This document shows, in pieces, positions 7,981 to 16,264 of a stretch of 64,000 bases of DNA. Position 1 is the stretch's first letter; each line of letters opens with the position of its first letter. A program made the translations under genes and the position numbers. The notes beneath the pieces are model-generated. The model saw only the letters and a program-made list of their open reading frames with translations. It was not told where the DNA came from and did not search any database. The stretch comes from Flavobacterium psychrotolerans (GTDB taxonomy: Bacteria > Bacteroidota > Bacteroidia > Flavobacteriales > Flavobacteriaceae), in the NCBI RefSeq assembly GCF_003097635.1, contig NZ_QCZI01000011.1, positions 62,001 to 126,000 of the forward strand, given 5' to 3'.

Positions 7981-8820
7981 ATGAGAAAAGTCATTTTAGC
8001 ACTATCATTAGTTGCCTTGCTAACAACTTCCTGTGGTACGAAAAAGAAAATCGCAGCTTTAGAAAGCAAGAACAAAGAAATTCAGGATTTATTGAACACA
8101 TGTACCGTGAAACTCAATACGTGTTTGACTGAAAAAGAATCGATGTCGAGCCAAATGGAATTTTTGAAGAAAAACAATTCTGATTTGATTAACAATATGG
8201 GTAACATGACTACTTTATCTACTAAAGGAGCCCAAAACATTGAAAAAGCTCTGGAAACCATTAAGGAAAAAGACTTGAAAATAACCAGAATGCAAGATGC
8301 GCTTACCAAAAAAGACAGTGTAACATTAGCTTTGGTAACCAGTCTTAAGAGTTCTGTGGGGATTTCTGATCCAGACATTGAAGTGAATGTAGAAAAAGGA
8401 GTGGTTTTTATCTCCATTGCCGATAAATTATTGTTTAAAAGCGGAAGTTACAACGTAAGCGACAGAGCTAAAGAAGTATTGGCTAAAGTGGCTAAAGTAA
8501 TCAATGACAAACCAACATTTGAATGTATGGTTGAAGGTCATACTGATAATGTTCCTTATGTTGGAAATGGCGTTTTGATTGACAACTGGGATTTGAGCGT
8601 AAAACGTTCTACTGCCATCATTAGAGTTTTGACAAAGGATTTAGGTGTTAAGCCTTCGCAATTAATAGCTGCGGGAAGAGGAGAATACATTCCTTTAGTT
8701 GAAAATAATTCAGCAGAGAACAGAGGCAGAAATAGAAGAACACGAATTGTGGTTTTGCCAAAAATTGATGAATTCTATGATATGATTGAAAAAGAAATGA
8801 AAAAACCTGCTAAACAGTAA
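7981..8820 (+). CDS. OmpA-family peptidoglycan-associated lipoprotein
   Basis: A 279-residue outer-membrane lipoprotein. The signal peptide ends at the lipobox LTTSC, with C18 as the lipidation site. Residues about 22-110 are charged, heptad-like and probably coiled coil. The C-terminal OmpA domain (about 135-265) has the peptidoglycan-binding segments VEGHTDNVPY and ENRGRNRRTRIVV. It probably tethers the outer membrane to the cell wall. It has its own promoter and terminator, so it is probably monocistronic and strongly expressed. Confidence 0.92.
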   Translation: MRKVILALSLVALLTTSCGTKKKIAALESKNKEIQDLLNTCTVKLNTCLTEKESMSSQMEFLKKNNSDLINNMGNMTTLSTKGAQNIEKALETIKEKDLKITRMQDALTKKDSVTLALVTSLKSSVGISDPDIEVNVEKGVVFISIADKLLFKSGSYNVSDRAKEVLAKVAKVINDKPTFECMVEGHTDNVPYVGNGVLIDNWDLSVKRSTAIIRVLTKDLGVKPSQLIAAGRGEYIPLVENNSAENRGRNRRTRIVVLPKIDEFYDMIEKEMKKPAKQ

Positions 8821-8838
8821 TTTACGAATTAATAATAC

Positions 8839-8872
8839 AAAAAACGTCTTGAGTAATCAGGACGTTTTTTTA
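8839..8872 (+). terminator. Intrinsic terminator after the OmpA-family gene
   Basis: The 10-base arms AAAAAACGTC (8839-8848) and GACGTTTTTT (8861-8870) are exact reverse complements around a 12-base loop. The T-run of the right arm serves as the U-tract. It lies 19 bases after the stop. Confidence 0.85.
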
Positions 8873-8968
8873 TATTCCTAATACCAACACATAATTACCC
8901 AAAAGTCTTGGTTTAAAAACTATTTTCTTAGCATAACTAACTTCAAATTAATATCCCTAACAATAAAA

Positions 8969-9367
8969 ATGATGAAAAAAACTATCAAAAATACCTTAAT
9001 AATAATCTTAATACTCTTGTCCCAATTCAAAACTGTGGCTCAAGCAAAAGAAAATGCCAACATAAGGACAAAAATTGAAATTGGAATCAAACCAACATCC
9101 ACCGTAGAGGAACTGACTGAAAAAAGAAAAATTTTTAAAGATATGTTTGATGTATCATTTGATTTCTCAATTTTAAAAATAAATGAAAGTAAAAAAATTA
9201 TTGCTTTAAAAATTATTTGCAATGATAATAAAGGAAATATAAAAACCTATGAAGTTGAAGGATTGAAACCTATAAAATCATTTTCAGTTTATGTTGAAAA
9301 AGATGAAATGGGGTATTTGGAAACTGGATTTAATACCAATCCTATAGAAAATGGTAAGAAAAACTAA
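8969..9367 (+). CDS. Small exported protein of unknown function
   Basis: A 132-residue protein with a signal peptide (hydrophobic residues 8-22, likely cut after TVAQA). The mature part runs from a KIEIGIKPTSTVEEL segment to a basic, asparagine-rich tail. The pattern of a TTxxEL-like helix, a short DFSI strand and an IIALKIICNDNKGN strand recalls a small beta domain at the C-terminal ends of some Bacteroidota BlaR1/M56 metallopeptidases. That resemblance is from memory and weak. It sits alone between two terminators. MM at the start allows ATG at 8969 or 8972. Confidence 0.7.
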   Translation: MMKKTIKNTLIIILILLSQFKTVAQAKENANIRTKIEIGIKPTSTVEELTEKRKIFKDMFDVSFDFSILKINESKKIIALKIICNDNKGNIKTYEVEGLKPIKSFSVYVEKDEMGYLETGFNTNPIENGKKN

Positions 9368-9410
9368 CTCTCCTTTTTAGTTTATTATAAAAATGCAAAT
9401 TGTTTAAATG

Positions 9411-9446
9411 AGCAAAAAAAAAACACTTTTAAGTGTTTTTTTTTGC
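9411..9446. terminator. Bidirectional terminator between convergent genes
   Basis: A nearly perfect palindrome, AGC-A-tract-CACTT / AAGTG-T-tract-GCT, is centred near 9428. It has A/T runs on both sides, so it can serve the + gene ending at 9367 and the - gene whose stop codon begins at 9448. Confidence 0.85.
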
Positions 9447-10066
9447 TATAAAACATCCAAACTCCCTTTGCCCTCCCTCACCACAATGGGTTCATTTCCA
9501 GACAAGTCAATAATTGTTGACCCCATATTATTACCATACCCCCCATCAATTACCATATCGACTAGATTTTGCCATTTCTCAAAAATGAGTTCCGGGTCAG
9601 TGGAATATTCCAGTACCTCATCTTCGTCCCTAATAGATGTGGAAACAATTGGATTACCTAACATTTTTACAATCTCTAATGCAATCGCATTATCCGGAAT
9701 ACGAATCCCAACGGTGGTTTTTTTCTTGAATTCCTTTGGGAGATTATTGTTTCCGGGTAAAATAAAGGTATAAGGTCCCGGTAATGCTCTTTTTAATAGT
9801 TTAAAAGTCGCCGTGTCGATTTGTTTTACATAATCAGACAAATTACTCAAATCATGGCAAATAAAGGAGAAATTGGCTTTCTCTAATTTCACCCCTTTAA
9901 TTTTTGCAATGCGCTCTAATGCTTTGGAATTCGTAATATCGCAACCCAAACCATAAACGGTATCGGTGGGATAAATAACTAGTCCTCCATTTTTTAAAAC
10001 CTCCACTACTTTTTTAATAGCAGCCTCATTTGGTTTATCTTCGTATATTTTTATGAATTGTGACAT
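9446..10066 (-). CDS. yciO: YciO-like protein of the Sua5/YciO/YrdC family
   Basis: A 206-residue single YrdC-like domain. Family segments are IYPTDTVYGLGCDI near residue 32, PGPYTFILPG, GIRIPDN, VSTSI and VVREGKG. The family makes threonylcarbamoyl-AMP for the universal t6A37 tRNA modification. However, the MSQF start, FICHDLSNLSDY, IDGGYG and the ending resemble E. coli YciO more than TsaC/Sua5. The usual KxR-type substrate loop reads KGVKLEKANFSF. It may therefore be a YciO paralogue with weak or different activity, and a second, true TsaC/Sua5 may exist elsewhere in the genome. Confidence 0.85.
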   Translation of the reverse strand: MSQFIKIYEDKPNEAAIKKVVEVLKNGGLVIYPTDTVYGLGCDITNSKALERIAKIKGVKLEKANFSFICHDLSNLSDYVKQIDTATFKLLKRALPGPYTFILPGNNNLPKEFKKKTTVGIRIPDNAIALEIVKMLGNPIVSTSIRDEDEVLEYSTDPELIFEKWQNLVDMVIDGGYGNNMGSTIIDLSGNEPIVVREGKGSLDVL

Positions 10067-10111
10067 TTGTTTTTTTTATAGTTTGGGTGTAAGCTAACTT
10101 GAAATATTTTC

Positions 10112-12445
10112 TCAACCTATCACATCCAATTTCGCAAATCGCAACAACAACTTCTTGATTCCGCCAACTTCAAATTTGATTTCCGCTTTTTTGTCGGCTC
10201 CAACTCCTTCAAGATTAATGACTTCGCCTTTCCCAAAACGTTCGTGCATCACCACATTTCCTAAGGTGAGTTTGTTGTCAAATAAATTCGCCGTTCCCGA
10301 AGCCGCATTGCTGGAAACCGGTTTCAGTTTCCGAACATTAATATCCGATTTTGGTTCGTTATCAGTAATATATTTTGGAGGAGTCCCTCCTATTGGTTTT
10401 GCCAATCGCAGTTTCGATTTATCGACATCACCAAAAATATCATTATCGATCATGGGCTTATACCGATAATTTGTTTCCTCTGCCGTAAGATATTCCAGAT
10501 ATTCGCCATTAATTTCTTCAATAAAACGGGAAGGTTCACTATCCGTTAATTTTCCCCAGCGGTAACGCGATTGTGCATAGGTCAAATAGGCTTGCTTTTC
10601 GGCACGAGTCAAGGCAACATAAAACAATCGACGCTCTTCTTCCAGTTCGCTACGAGTGCTCATACTCATGGCGCTCGGAAACAAATCCTCTTCCATTCCC
10701 ACCACAAAAACATACGGAAACTCCAACCCCTTGGCCAAATGTATCGTCATTAAAGCAACACGATCTTCATCAGAAGTATCTTTATCTAAATCGGTTGCTA
10801 AGGCTACATCTTCCATAAACTCAGACAAGGCTCCACGAGCGCCATCAATTTCTTTTTGGCCTTCGGTAAAATCTTTAATACCGTTTAGAAGCTCTTCAAT
10901 ATTCTGAATTTTAGCAATTCCTTCAGGTGTAGCATCTTTCTTTAATTCCTGAACCAATCCTGTTTTTTTAGAAACATGATCGGCCAAATAAAAAGCATCT
11001 TGATTCTCATTAATTACCTGAAAACTCTGAATCATCGTCACAAAATCCTGCAATCTTTGTTTTGTTCCCGAATTCAATTTCAAATCTATTTTATCGATGT
11101 TTTGCATCACTTCAAAAATAGACCGCTTATAATGATTGGCTGCAATAGTCAACTTCTCGACGGTAGTATCTCCAATTCCCCTTGCTGGATAATTGATTAC
11201 GCGAATCAGTGCTTCTTCGTCTTTCGGGTTAATCACCAATCGCAAATAACATAAAACATCTTTAATTTCCTTACGTTGATAAAACGACAAACCACCGTAA
11301 ATTCGATACGGAATGTCACGTTTTCTCAGCGCATCTTCCATCGCACGGGATTGGGCATTGGTACGATACAAAATAGCAAAATGACCATTCATCATTTGAT
11401 TTTGCATTTTTTGTTCCCAAATCGTGCTGGCTACAAATCGCCCTTCTTCGCTATCGGTGACGCTTCGATGCACTTTTATTTTGTTTCCAAAATCATTTGC
11501 CGTCCAAACGACTTTATCTAATTTGGTTTTATTTTTGTCGATAATCGAATTCGCCGCTTCCACAATATTTTTAGTTGAACGGTAATTTTGTTCCAATCGA
11601 TAAGTTTTTACTCCTTCGTAATCTTTCTGAAAATTCAAGATATTATTGATATTCGCCCCTCGAAAAGCATAAATACTTTGGGCATCATCACCAACGACAC
11701 ATATGTTTTGGAACCTGTCGGACAAGGCGCGAACAATCAAATATTGGGAATGGTTGGTATCTTGGTACTCATCAACCAAAATGTATCTGAAACGGTCCTG
11801 GTATTTCGCCAAAACATCAGGAAAACGATTCAACAACTCATTGGTTTTTAGCAACAAATCATCAAAATCCATAGCGCCTGCTTTGAAACAACGCTCTACA
11901 TAATTTTGATAAATTTCTCCCATACGAGGTTTTTTAGCCATGGCGTCGGCTTCTTGCAATTCGGGATTATTGAAATAGGCTTTTACCGTTATCAGGCTGT
12001 TTTTATAAGAAGAAATTCGGCTTAAAATTTGTTTTGGTTTATAAATATCTTTGTCTAATTGCATTTCCTTTATGACAGCAGAAATCAATCGAACGCTATC
12101 CTGCGTATCATAAATTGTAAAATTAGAAGGGTACCCTAATTTGTCTGCTTCCGAACGAAGAATACGGGCAAAAACAGAGTGAAAAGTTCCCATCCAAAGG
12201 TTTTTAGCTTCACTGGCACCCACAATATCGGAGATACGCTTTTTCATTTCACGAGCCGCCTTGTTGGTAAATGTCAGTGCCAAAATACTGAACGCGTCCA
12301 CACCTAAACTCATCAAATAGGCAATTCTAATGGTTAGTACCCGCGTTTTTCCCGAACCAGCGCCAGCTATAATAATCATGGGTCCGTCTTTTTGGAGTAC
12401 GGGTTCCTGCTGTGCTTCGTTAAGTTGGCTAATGTATTTTTGCAT
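10112..12445 (-). CDS. uvrD: ATP-dependent DNA helicase, UvrD/PcrA type (SF1A)
   Basis: A 777-residue 3'-5' helicase of repair and replication. All SF1 motifs are present: I GAGSGKTR, Ia TFTNKAAREM, II VDEYQDTNHSQY, III GDDAQSIYAFRGA, IV LEQNYRST, V MTIHLAKGLEFPYVF and VI EERRLFYVALTRAEK. The C-terminal 60 residues (VVMHERFGKGEV and after) form the Tudor-like tail known from PcrA. I start at ATG 12445 (MQKYISQLNEAQQ). An upstream in-frame ATG at 12472 lies inside a TATTTTTG -7 element (12470-12477, - strand), so a transcript from it would not contain that codon. Confidence 0.95.
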   Translation of the reverse strand: MQKYISQLNEAQQEPVLQKDGPMIIIAGAGSGKTRVLTIRIAYLMSLGVDAFSILALTFTNKAAREMKKRISDIVGASEAKNLWMGTFHSVFARILRSEADKLGYPSNFTIYDTQDSVRLISAVIKEMQLDKDIYKPKQILSRISSYKNSLITVKAYFNNPELQEADAMAKKPRMGEIYQNYVERCFKAGAMDFDDLLLKTNELLNRFPDVLAKYQDRFRYILVDEYQDTNHSQYLIVRALSDRFQNICVVGDDAQSIYAFRGANINNILNFQKDYEGVKTYRLEQNYRSTKNIVEAANSIIDKNKTKLDKVVWTANDFGNKIKVHRSVTDSEEGRFVASTIWEQKMQNQMMNGHFAILYRTNAQSRAMEDALRKRDIPYRIYGGLSFYQRKEIKDVLCYLRLVINPKDEEALIRVINYPARGIGDTTVEKLTIAANHYKRSIFEVMQNIDKIDLKLNSGTKQRLQDFVTMIQSFQVINENQDAFYLADHVSKKTGLVQELKKDATPEGIAKIQNIEELLNGIKDFTEGQKEIDGARGALSEFMEDVALATDLDKDTSDEDRVALMTIHLAKGLEFPYVFVVGMEEDLFPSAMSMSTRSELEEERRLFYVALTRAEKQAYLTYAQSRYRWGKLTDSEPSRFIEEINGEYLEYLTAEETNYRYKPMIDNDIFGDVDKSKLRLAKPIGGTPPKYITDNEPKSDINVRKLKPVSSNAASGTANLFDNKLTLGNVVMHERFGKGEVINLEGVGADKKAEIKFEVGGIKKLLLRFAKLDVIG

Positions 12446-12469
12446 TTTCAGTAGTATCAAATTTATATG

Positions 12470-12477
12470 CAAAAATA
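12470..12477 (-). promoter_or_regulatory. -7 element of the helicase gene
   Basis: On the - strand the bases read TATTTTTG, matching TAnnTTTG. It sits about 25 bases upstream of the ATG at 12445 and rules out the longer start at 12472. Confidence 0.5.
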
Positions 12478-12547
12478 GGCATTTAATGGCAGAATATTTG
12501 ACCCGAATTTATGTGAATTATTAACACCTAAAATGAAAATTTTGACC

Positions 12548-12578
12548 TTGCAGTACATTAGAAAATAGCCTACTTTTG
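12548..12578 (+). promoter_or_regulatory. Flavobacterial promoter of the membrane-anchored gene at 12605
   Basis: TTG at 12548-12550, a 20-base spacer and TACTTTTG at 12571-12578 form a full consensus promoter. The ATG at 12605 is 26 bases further on. Confidence 0.65.
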
Positions 12579-12604
12579 ACAAAATAATTTTTTAATTGAC
12601 AACC

Positions 12605-13126
12605 ATGGATACCACAAAATTGATTGAATTACTTGCCTATACTTTACCGTCTTTGATTACAGGAGCAGTTGCTTACTATTTTTTTGATTTACATACCAAA
12701 AATGAAGAAGGAAGACGCCGTTATTTATTGAATAAAGAAGCCCAGAAAAATGCCTTACCTTTGCGTTTGCAAGCTTTTGAACGCATGGCCTTATTTTTAG
12801 AACGCATTAGTCCTACTAAATTATTGACTCGTATTTCCCCAATTTCATCCAATAAAAACGATTATGAGAATTACATTATTGCCCAAATTGAACAGGAATT
12901 TGAACACAATTTAACCCAACAAATTTACATGTCTGATGAATGTTGGACCATTATTGTTACAGCAAAAAATGCCACAATTCAAATGATCCGAAAAGCCAAC
13001 ATGAGCGAGCGTGTGGAGGATGCAGATAAATTGCGCGAAGTTATTTTAAGTGATTTGATGGAAAAACAAACTCCTAGTAGTGCCGCTTTAAGCTATTTAA
13101 AAAATGAAGTTGGAATGCTATTTTAG
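12605..13126 (+). CDS. Membrane-anchored protein of unknown function (possibly DUF7935)
   Basis: A 173-residue protein. One N-terminal membrane segment (about residues 4-24, LIELLAYTLPSLITGAVAYYF) is followed by a charged, mostly helical cytoplasmic domain with EGRRRYLL, LPLRLQAFERMALFLERI and YENYIIAQIEQEFEHNL. I recognise the pattern as a conserved Bacteroidota family, which I believe is DUF7935, but no function is known to me. A TTG nine bases upstream could add three residues. I prefer the ATG, which has a good promoter at the right distance. It diverges from the helicase gene. Confidence 0.8.
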   Translation: MDTTKLIELLAYTLPSLITGAVAYYFFDLHTKNEEGRRRYLLNKEAQKNALPLRLQAFERMALFLERISPTKLLTRISPISSNKNDYENYIIAQIEQEFEHNLTQQIYMSDECWTIIVTAKNATIQMIRKANMSERVEDADKLREVILSDLMEKQTPSSAALSYLKNEVGMLF

Positions 13127-13284
13127 AAATGCATGTATTTATTAAAAAATGGAAACGCGCCTTTATAAAAAAAATCAAACTCTTACCATAATTCCAAAAT
13201 TAATATCAATTTCACTTTTATTCCCAACCATTCATGAAAAATACCAACATGAATTAAGACTATTTCCAGAATCGATTGCCTTGT

Positions 13285-15372
13285 TTATTCCTCTAATAAC
13301 CTTTGCAGTTGCGTTTTCTCCCGAAGGGGCAATTCTGCACGGATTCTAATAAAAACATCCCTGTGCTTTTGCTCTTTCAAAAGCTTTCTAATGGTGTCTT
13401 TAGAAAATTTGACAAATTGCCAACGGTGACTTCCCATTCCATAAATCAGACTTCTAAACATGTCTTCATTATAGATTTTTAAACTCAGTAATTTTTCCAA
13501 GGCGCTTTGTTGTAAGCCAGAATCATAATTTGTTCCTGTGTATGCCAACAATTCATGATAGGCTTCCAGTTTTTCTTCCTTATCTCGAGTTGTCAAAAAA
13601 GCCAAAGAAAGATGTTGCAGTTTTAAATTTTTATCCTGAAAGCCCACCCAATCCTTTGATAACTCAACATATCTTTTTTGATGTTCCGGAAAGAGTTTCC
13701 ACAAATTGAATAACGCAATTTCCTGTGTTTCATATGATTTGTCATTCAGCAACGATTCATATTCTAATCTAAAACTTTCTGGAATGGTTGTTAGACTTAA
13801 AGCCACCGCTCTCCTTACATTCCAATCTTTTGTATTCAAAGCCGCCCACAATATTGATTCTTTAGACTCAAAAGGAAATGATACCGTTTGGTAAACCAAC
13901 AATTCCTTTATAGGATAATAGGCATCACTCTTCATGATGTTAATGATTTGTTCTTTATCTTTTACAATGTCTAAAGGCGTATCCCGAAGTACAATGTATT
14001 GCTTGATAAAATCATTTTTTTGTAAGATAGCATTTACTTCTGCTTCAGGGAATGCCGTTTGCTCTAACCATCTTTCACGAAAAGATTTAGTGTCATAATC
14101 GGAAACCAAACTGATTTCTAACAAGAAAGTATCGGTAGTTACATTTTGATAGGCATATTTTGTCAAATAATTTTTTATCGCCAAATTGAATTTTTCCTGC
14201 CCCAAAGCCTCATGCAAAACATGCAAAGCCCAAGCCCCCTTTTGGTAAAACGATAATGAACTCGCCTTTTCGTTTAATATTGGAATTAAATCTTTCTTAG
14301 AAGCTTCCTTGATTTGTTGCGAAGTGGTATATAATTTATTGTAAAAATAATCCTCCCCAAAAACTTCCCTTTCAGCCAATAATGCGTAGTATGTAGCAAA
14401 CCCTTCCTGCAACCAATGTTCTTTCCCGGATTGAGCCGTAACCAAATTACCAAACCACTGATGCGCCAGTTCGTGGGCATTAATATTGAGATAATTGCGG
14501 TCGTTATACCCTACGCTATCCACCACAAAATCTCTGGTAAATAATGTAGAAGTCGTGTTTTCCATTCCTGCATACAGAAAATCCCGAACCGGAATTTGAC
14601 GGTATATCCCCCAAGGATAAGGAACTCCGATTTCTTTTTCCAAAAAATCAAATATTTTTTTGCTATCTCTGTAAGTGGGTTCTACTTTGCTGGAATCCTC
14701 TTTTTCATAATAATCCTCCAGCACGATTGCAGAGACTGCCTTTTCCTGATATTTCTTAAAATGACCAATGGCTACCATCGCCAAATAACTGCTCATGGGC
14801 TTTGTCATCTGGTATTGCCAACATATTTCATCCCCTTTTTCGGTTTTCTTAATGAGATTCCCGTTAGACACCACCTCAAAACTTTTTTGGAACGTAATGC
14901 TCAAACTGAAAACCGCTTTTTCATTCACGTCGTCAAAACTCGGCAACCAATTGCTGGTATATTTACCCTGTCCTTGAGTCCAAATTTGACCTTGCACCTC
15001 TTCTGGTGTATCTATTTCCTTAGAGAAATCCCAGTTTACGAAATACATCGCTTGGGTTGGAAAAGCCTCATAATTGAATGTCAGGGTATTTTCGCCTTTT
15101 TTAAACCCTTTATATAGCAATAGCTGCTTTTTGTTCTCAGTAAATTTTACGCCCGTTCCGTTTATTTTCACATTGGAAAACACCATTTTTTGTGCATCAA
15201 TCCGGATAGTATCAATTTTGTTTTTGACTTCAAAAGTATATTCGCATTTCCCAACTACATTCCGTTTTATGGGGTTAATTTCAAGGTTGGCATGGATGGT
15301 TTTAAAATCCACCGATTGGGTTTGTTGCGCAAAGGCGAACGAGGAGAGGAACATTACAAAGAAGTATTTCAT
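13285..15372 (-). CDS. M1 family zinc aminopeptidase, exported
   Basis: A 695-residue gluzincin aminopeptidase. The signal peptide (residues 1-15, ending AFA before QQ) sends it to the periplasm or outside. The exopeptidase signature AGMEN is at 268-272, and the zinc site HELAH (H300, E301, H304) plus E323 18 residues later (LQEGFATYY) is complete. The N-terminal beta saddle domain precedes the catalytic domain. The C-terminal 250 residues are helical, with HEAT-like segments such as LSLTTIPESFRLEYESLL. It probably trims N-terminal residues from peptides for nutrition. It converges with the membrane-anchored gene, and I see no clear terminator hairpin between them. Confidence 0.93.
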   Translation of the reverse strand: MKYFFVMFLSSFAFAQQTQSVDFKTIHANLEINPIKRNVVGKCEYTFEVKNKIDTIRIDAQKMVFSNVKINGTGVKFTENKKQLLLYKGFKKGENTLTFNYEAFPTQAMYFVNWDFSKEIDTPEEVQGQIWTQGQGKYTSNWLPSFDDVNEKAVFSLSITFQKSFEVVSNGNLIKKTEKGDEICWQYQMTKPMSSYLAMVAIGHFKKYQEKAVSAIVLEDYYEKEDSSKVEPTYRDSKKIFDFLEKEIGVPYPWGIYRQIPVRDFLYAGMENTTSTLFTRDFVVDSVGYNDRNYLNINAHELAHQWFGNLVTAQSGKEHWLQEGFATYYALLAEREVFGEDYFYNKLYTTSQQIKEASKKDLIPILNEKASSLSFYQKGAWALHVLHEALGQEKFNLAIKNYLTKYAYQNVTTDTFLLEISLVSDYDTKSFRERWLEQTAFPEAEVNAILQKNDFIKQYIVLRDTPLDIVKDKEQIINIMKSDAYYPIKELLVYQTVSFPFESKESILWAALNTKDWNVRRAVALSLTTIPESFRLEYESLLNDKSYETQEIALFNLWKLFPEHQKRYVELSKDWVGFQDKNLKLQHLSLAFLTTRDKEEKLEAYHELLAYTGTNYDSGLQQSALEKLLSLKIYNEDMFRSLIYGMGSHRWQFVKFSKDTIRKLLKEQKHRDVFIRIRAELPLREKTQLQRLLEE

Positions 15373-15525
15373 ATTTAAATAGCATTTATGGAATTTGTAT
15401 TCCTATTTTTTAGCCGATTCTATTCAATTGTGTTCTTGTTTTTAAACAATGCCATATGTAAAACTAAGGAATTAATTTTAGTTCAAAAGCTGAATATCCG
15501 ATAGAAACGCAAAATAGTTTACCGA

Positions 15526-16071
15526 TTACCTTTCCCCATACATTTTCAACAATTGCATCACCGTGTTCCAATTGCGAATGGTGGCCGTCACGTTCAACTT
15601 TTTCTCGATATATTTTTGGTCAAACCTCGTTTTTCCTGCGCCAATGACATATTTAATGTAAATTCTGCTGGCGTCTATGCTGGCTTCATCGGGTTTGAAT
15701 TGGCTTATTTTTAAATCGTTGATGCTGTCGCTCCGCAAGGCCGCGGAAACAAAAGCCACGTATAATTTCTTGGTGTCAATAGCCGCTTCCTTCAAAAAAG
15801 GATTGTTCCTGAAACAGGCTTCCAAATCTTCCCTGCCAATAACCACAACGGGGACTTCATGACCAAAAACCTTAAAAATTTCCTGCTTGATGAGAAACCC
15901 TACTTTGGCGGGATTAACCTCGTCGGAATCCACAAAAACATTTCCCGATTGGATGTAGGTATGCACGTTTTGAAAACCAATGGCTTCTAAAGTAGTTTTC
16001 AGCGCCTCCATTTTTATCATGTTGTGTCCAGAAACATTGATGCCCCGAAGGAGCGCGAGATGGGTTGTCAT
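15526..16071 (-). CDS. DUF1697 family protein
   Basis: A 181-residue protein with the family start THLALLRGINVSGHN, the segment TYIQSGNVFVDS near residue 40 and the C-terminal TIRNWNTVMQLLKMYGE. DUF1697 proteins are cytoplasmic, widespread and uncharacterised, and no catalytic motif stands out. The gene is monocistronic on the - strand, followed on its left by a 152-base AT-rich gap before the aminopeptidase gene in which I see only a possible promoter region. Confidence 0.9.
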   Translation of the reverse strand: MTTHLALLRGINVSGHNMIKMEALKTTLEAIGFQNVHTYIQSGNVFVDSDEVNPAKVGFLIKQEIFKVFGHEVPVVVIGREDLEACFRNNPFLKEAAIDTKKLYVAFVSAALRSDSINDLKISQFKPDEASIDASRIYIKYVIGAGKTRFDQKYIEKKLNVTATIRNWNTVMQLLKMYGER

Positions 16072-16264
16072 TTATTATTCTTTTTATTTTTTCAAAGATA
16101 TTGCGTTTGGAGTATATTTTTGAATTAATTTTTCTGAGGGCTCCATTTTTCAAATTTTCCCATTTCCGAATTTCCCAATTAAAAACTATCTTCGCTCACG
16201 CAATAATTCAATCTTTAAAAGGTTGAATTTTGAACAACGAATTTTGAATGTTGAACTGCAACAA

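Noticed and set aside
13149..13349. 66-residue + strand frame after the membrane-anchored gene
   Set aside because: It runs into the antisense of the end of the M1 aminopeptidase gene, has no promoter element, and its residues show no protein-like pattern.
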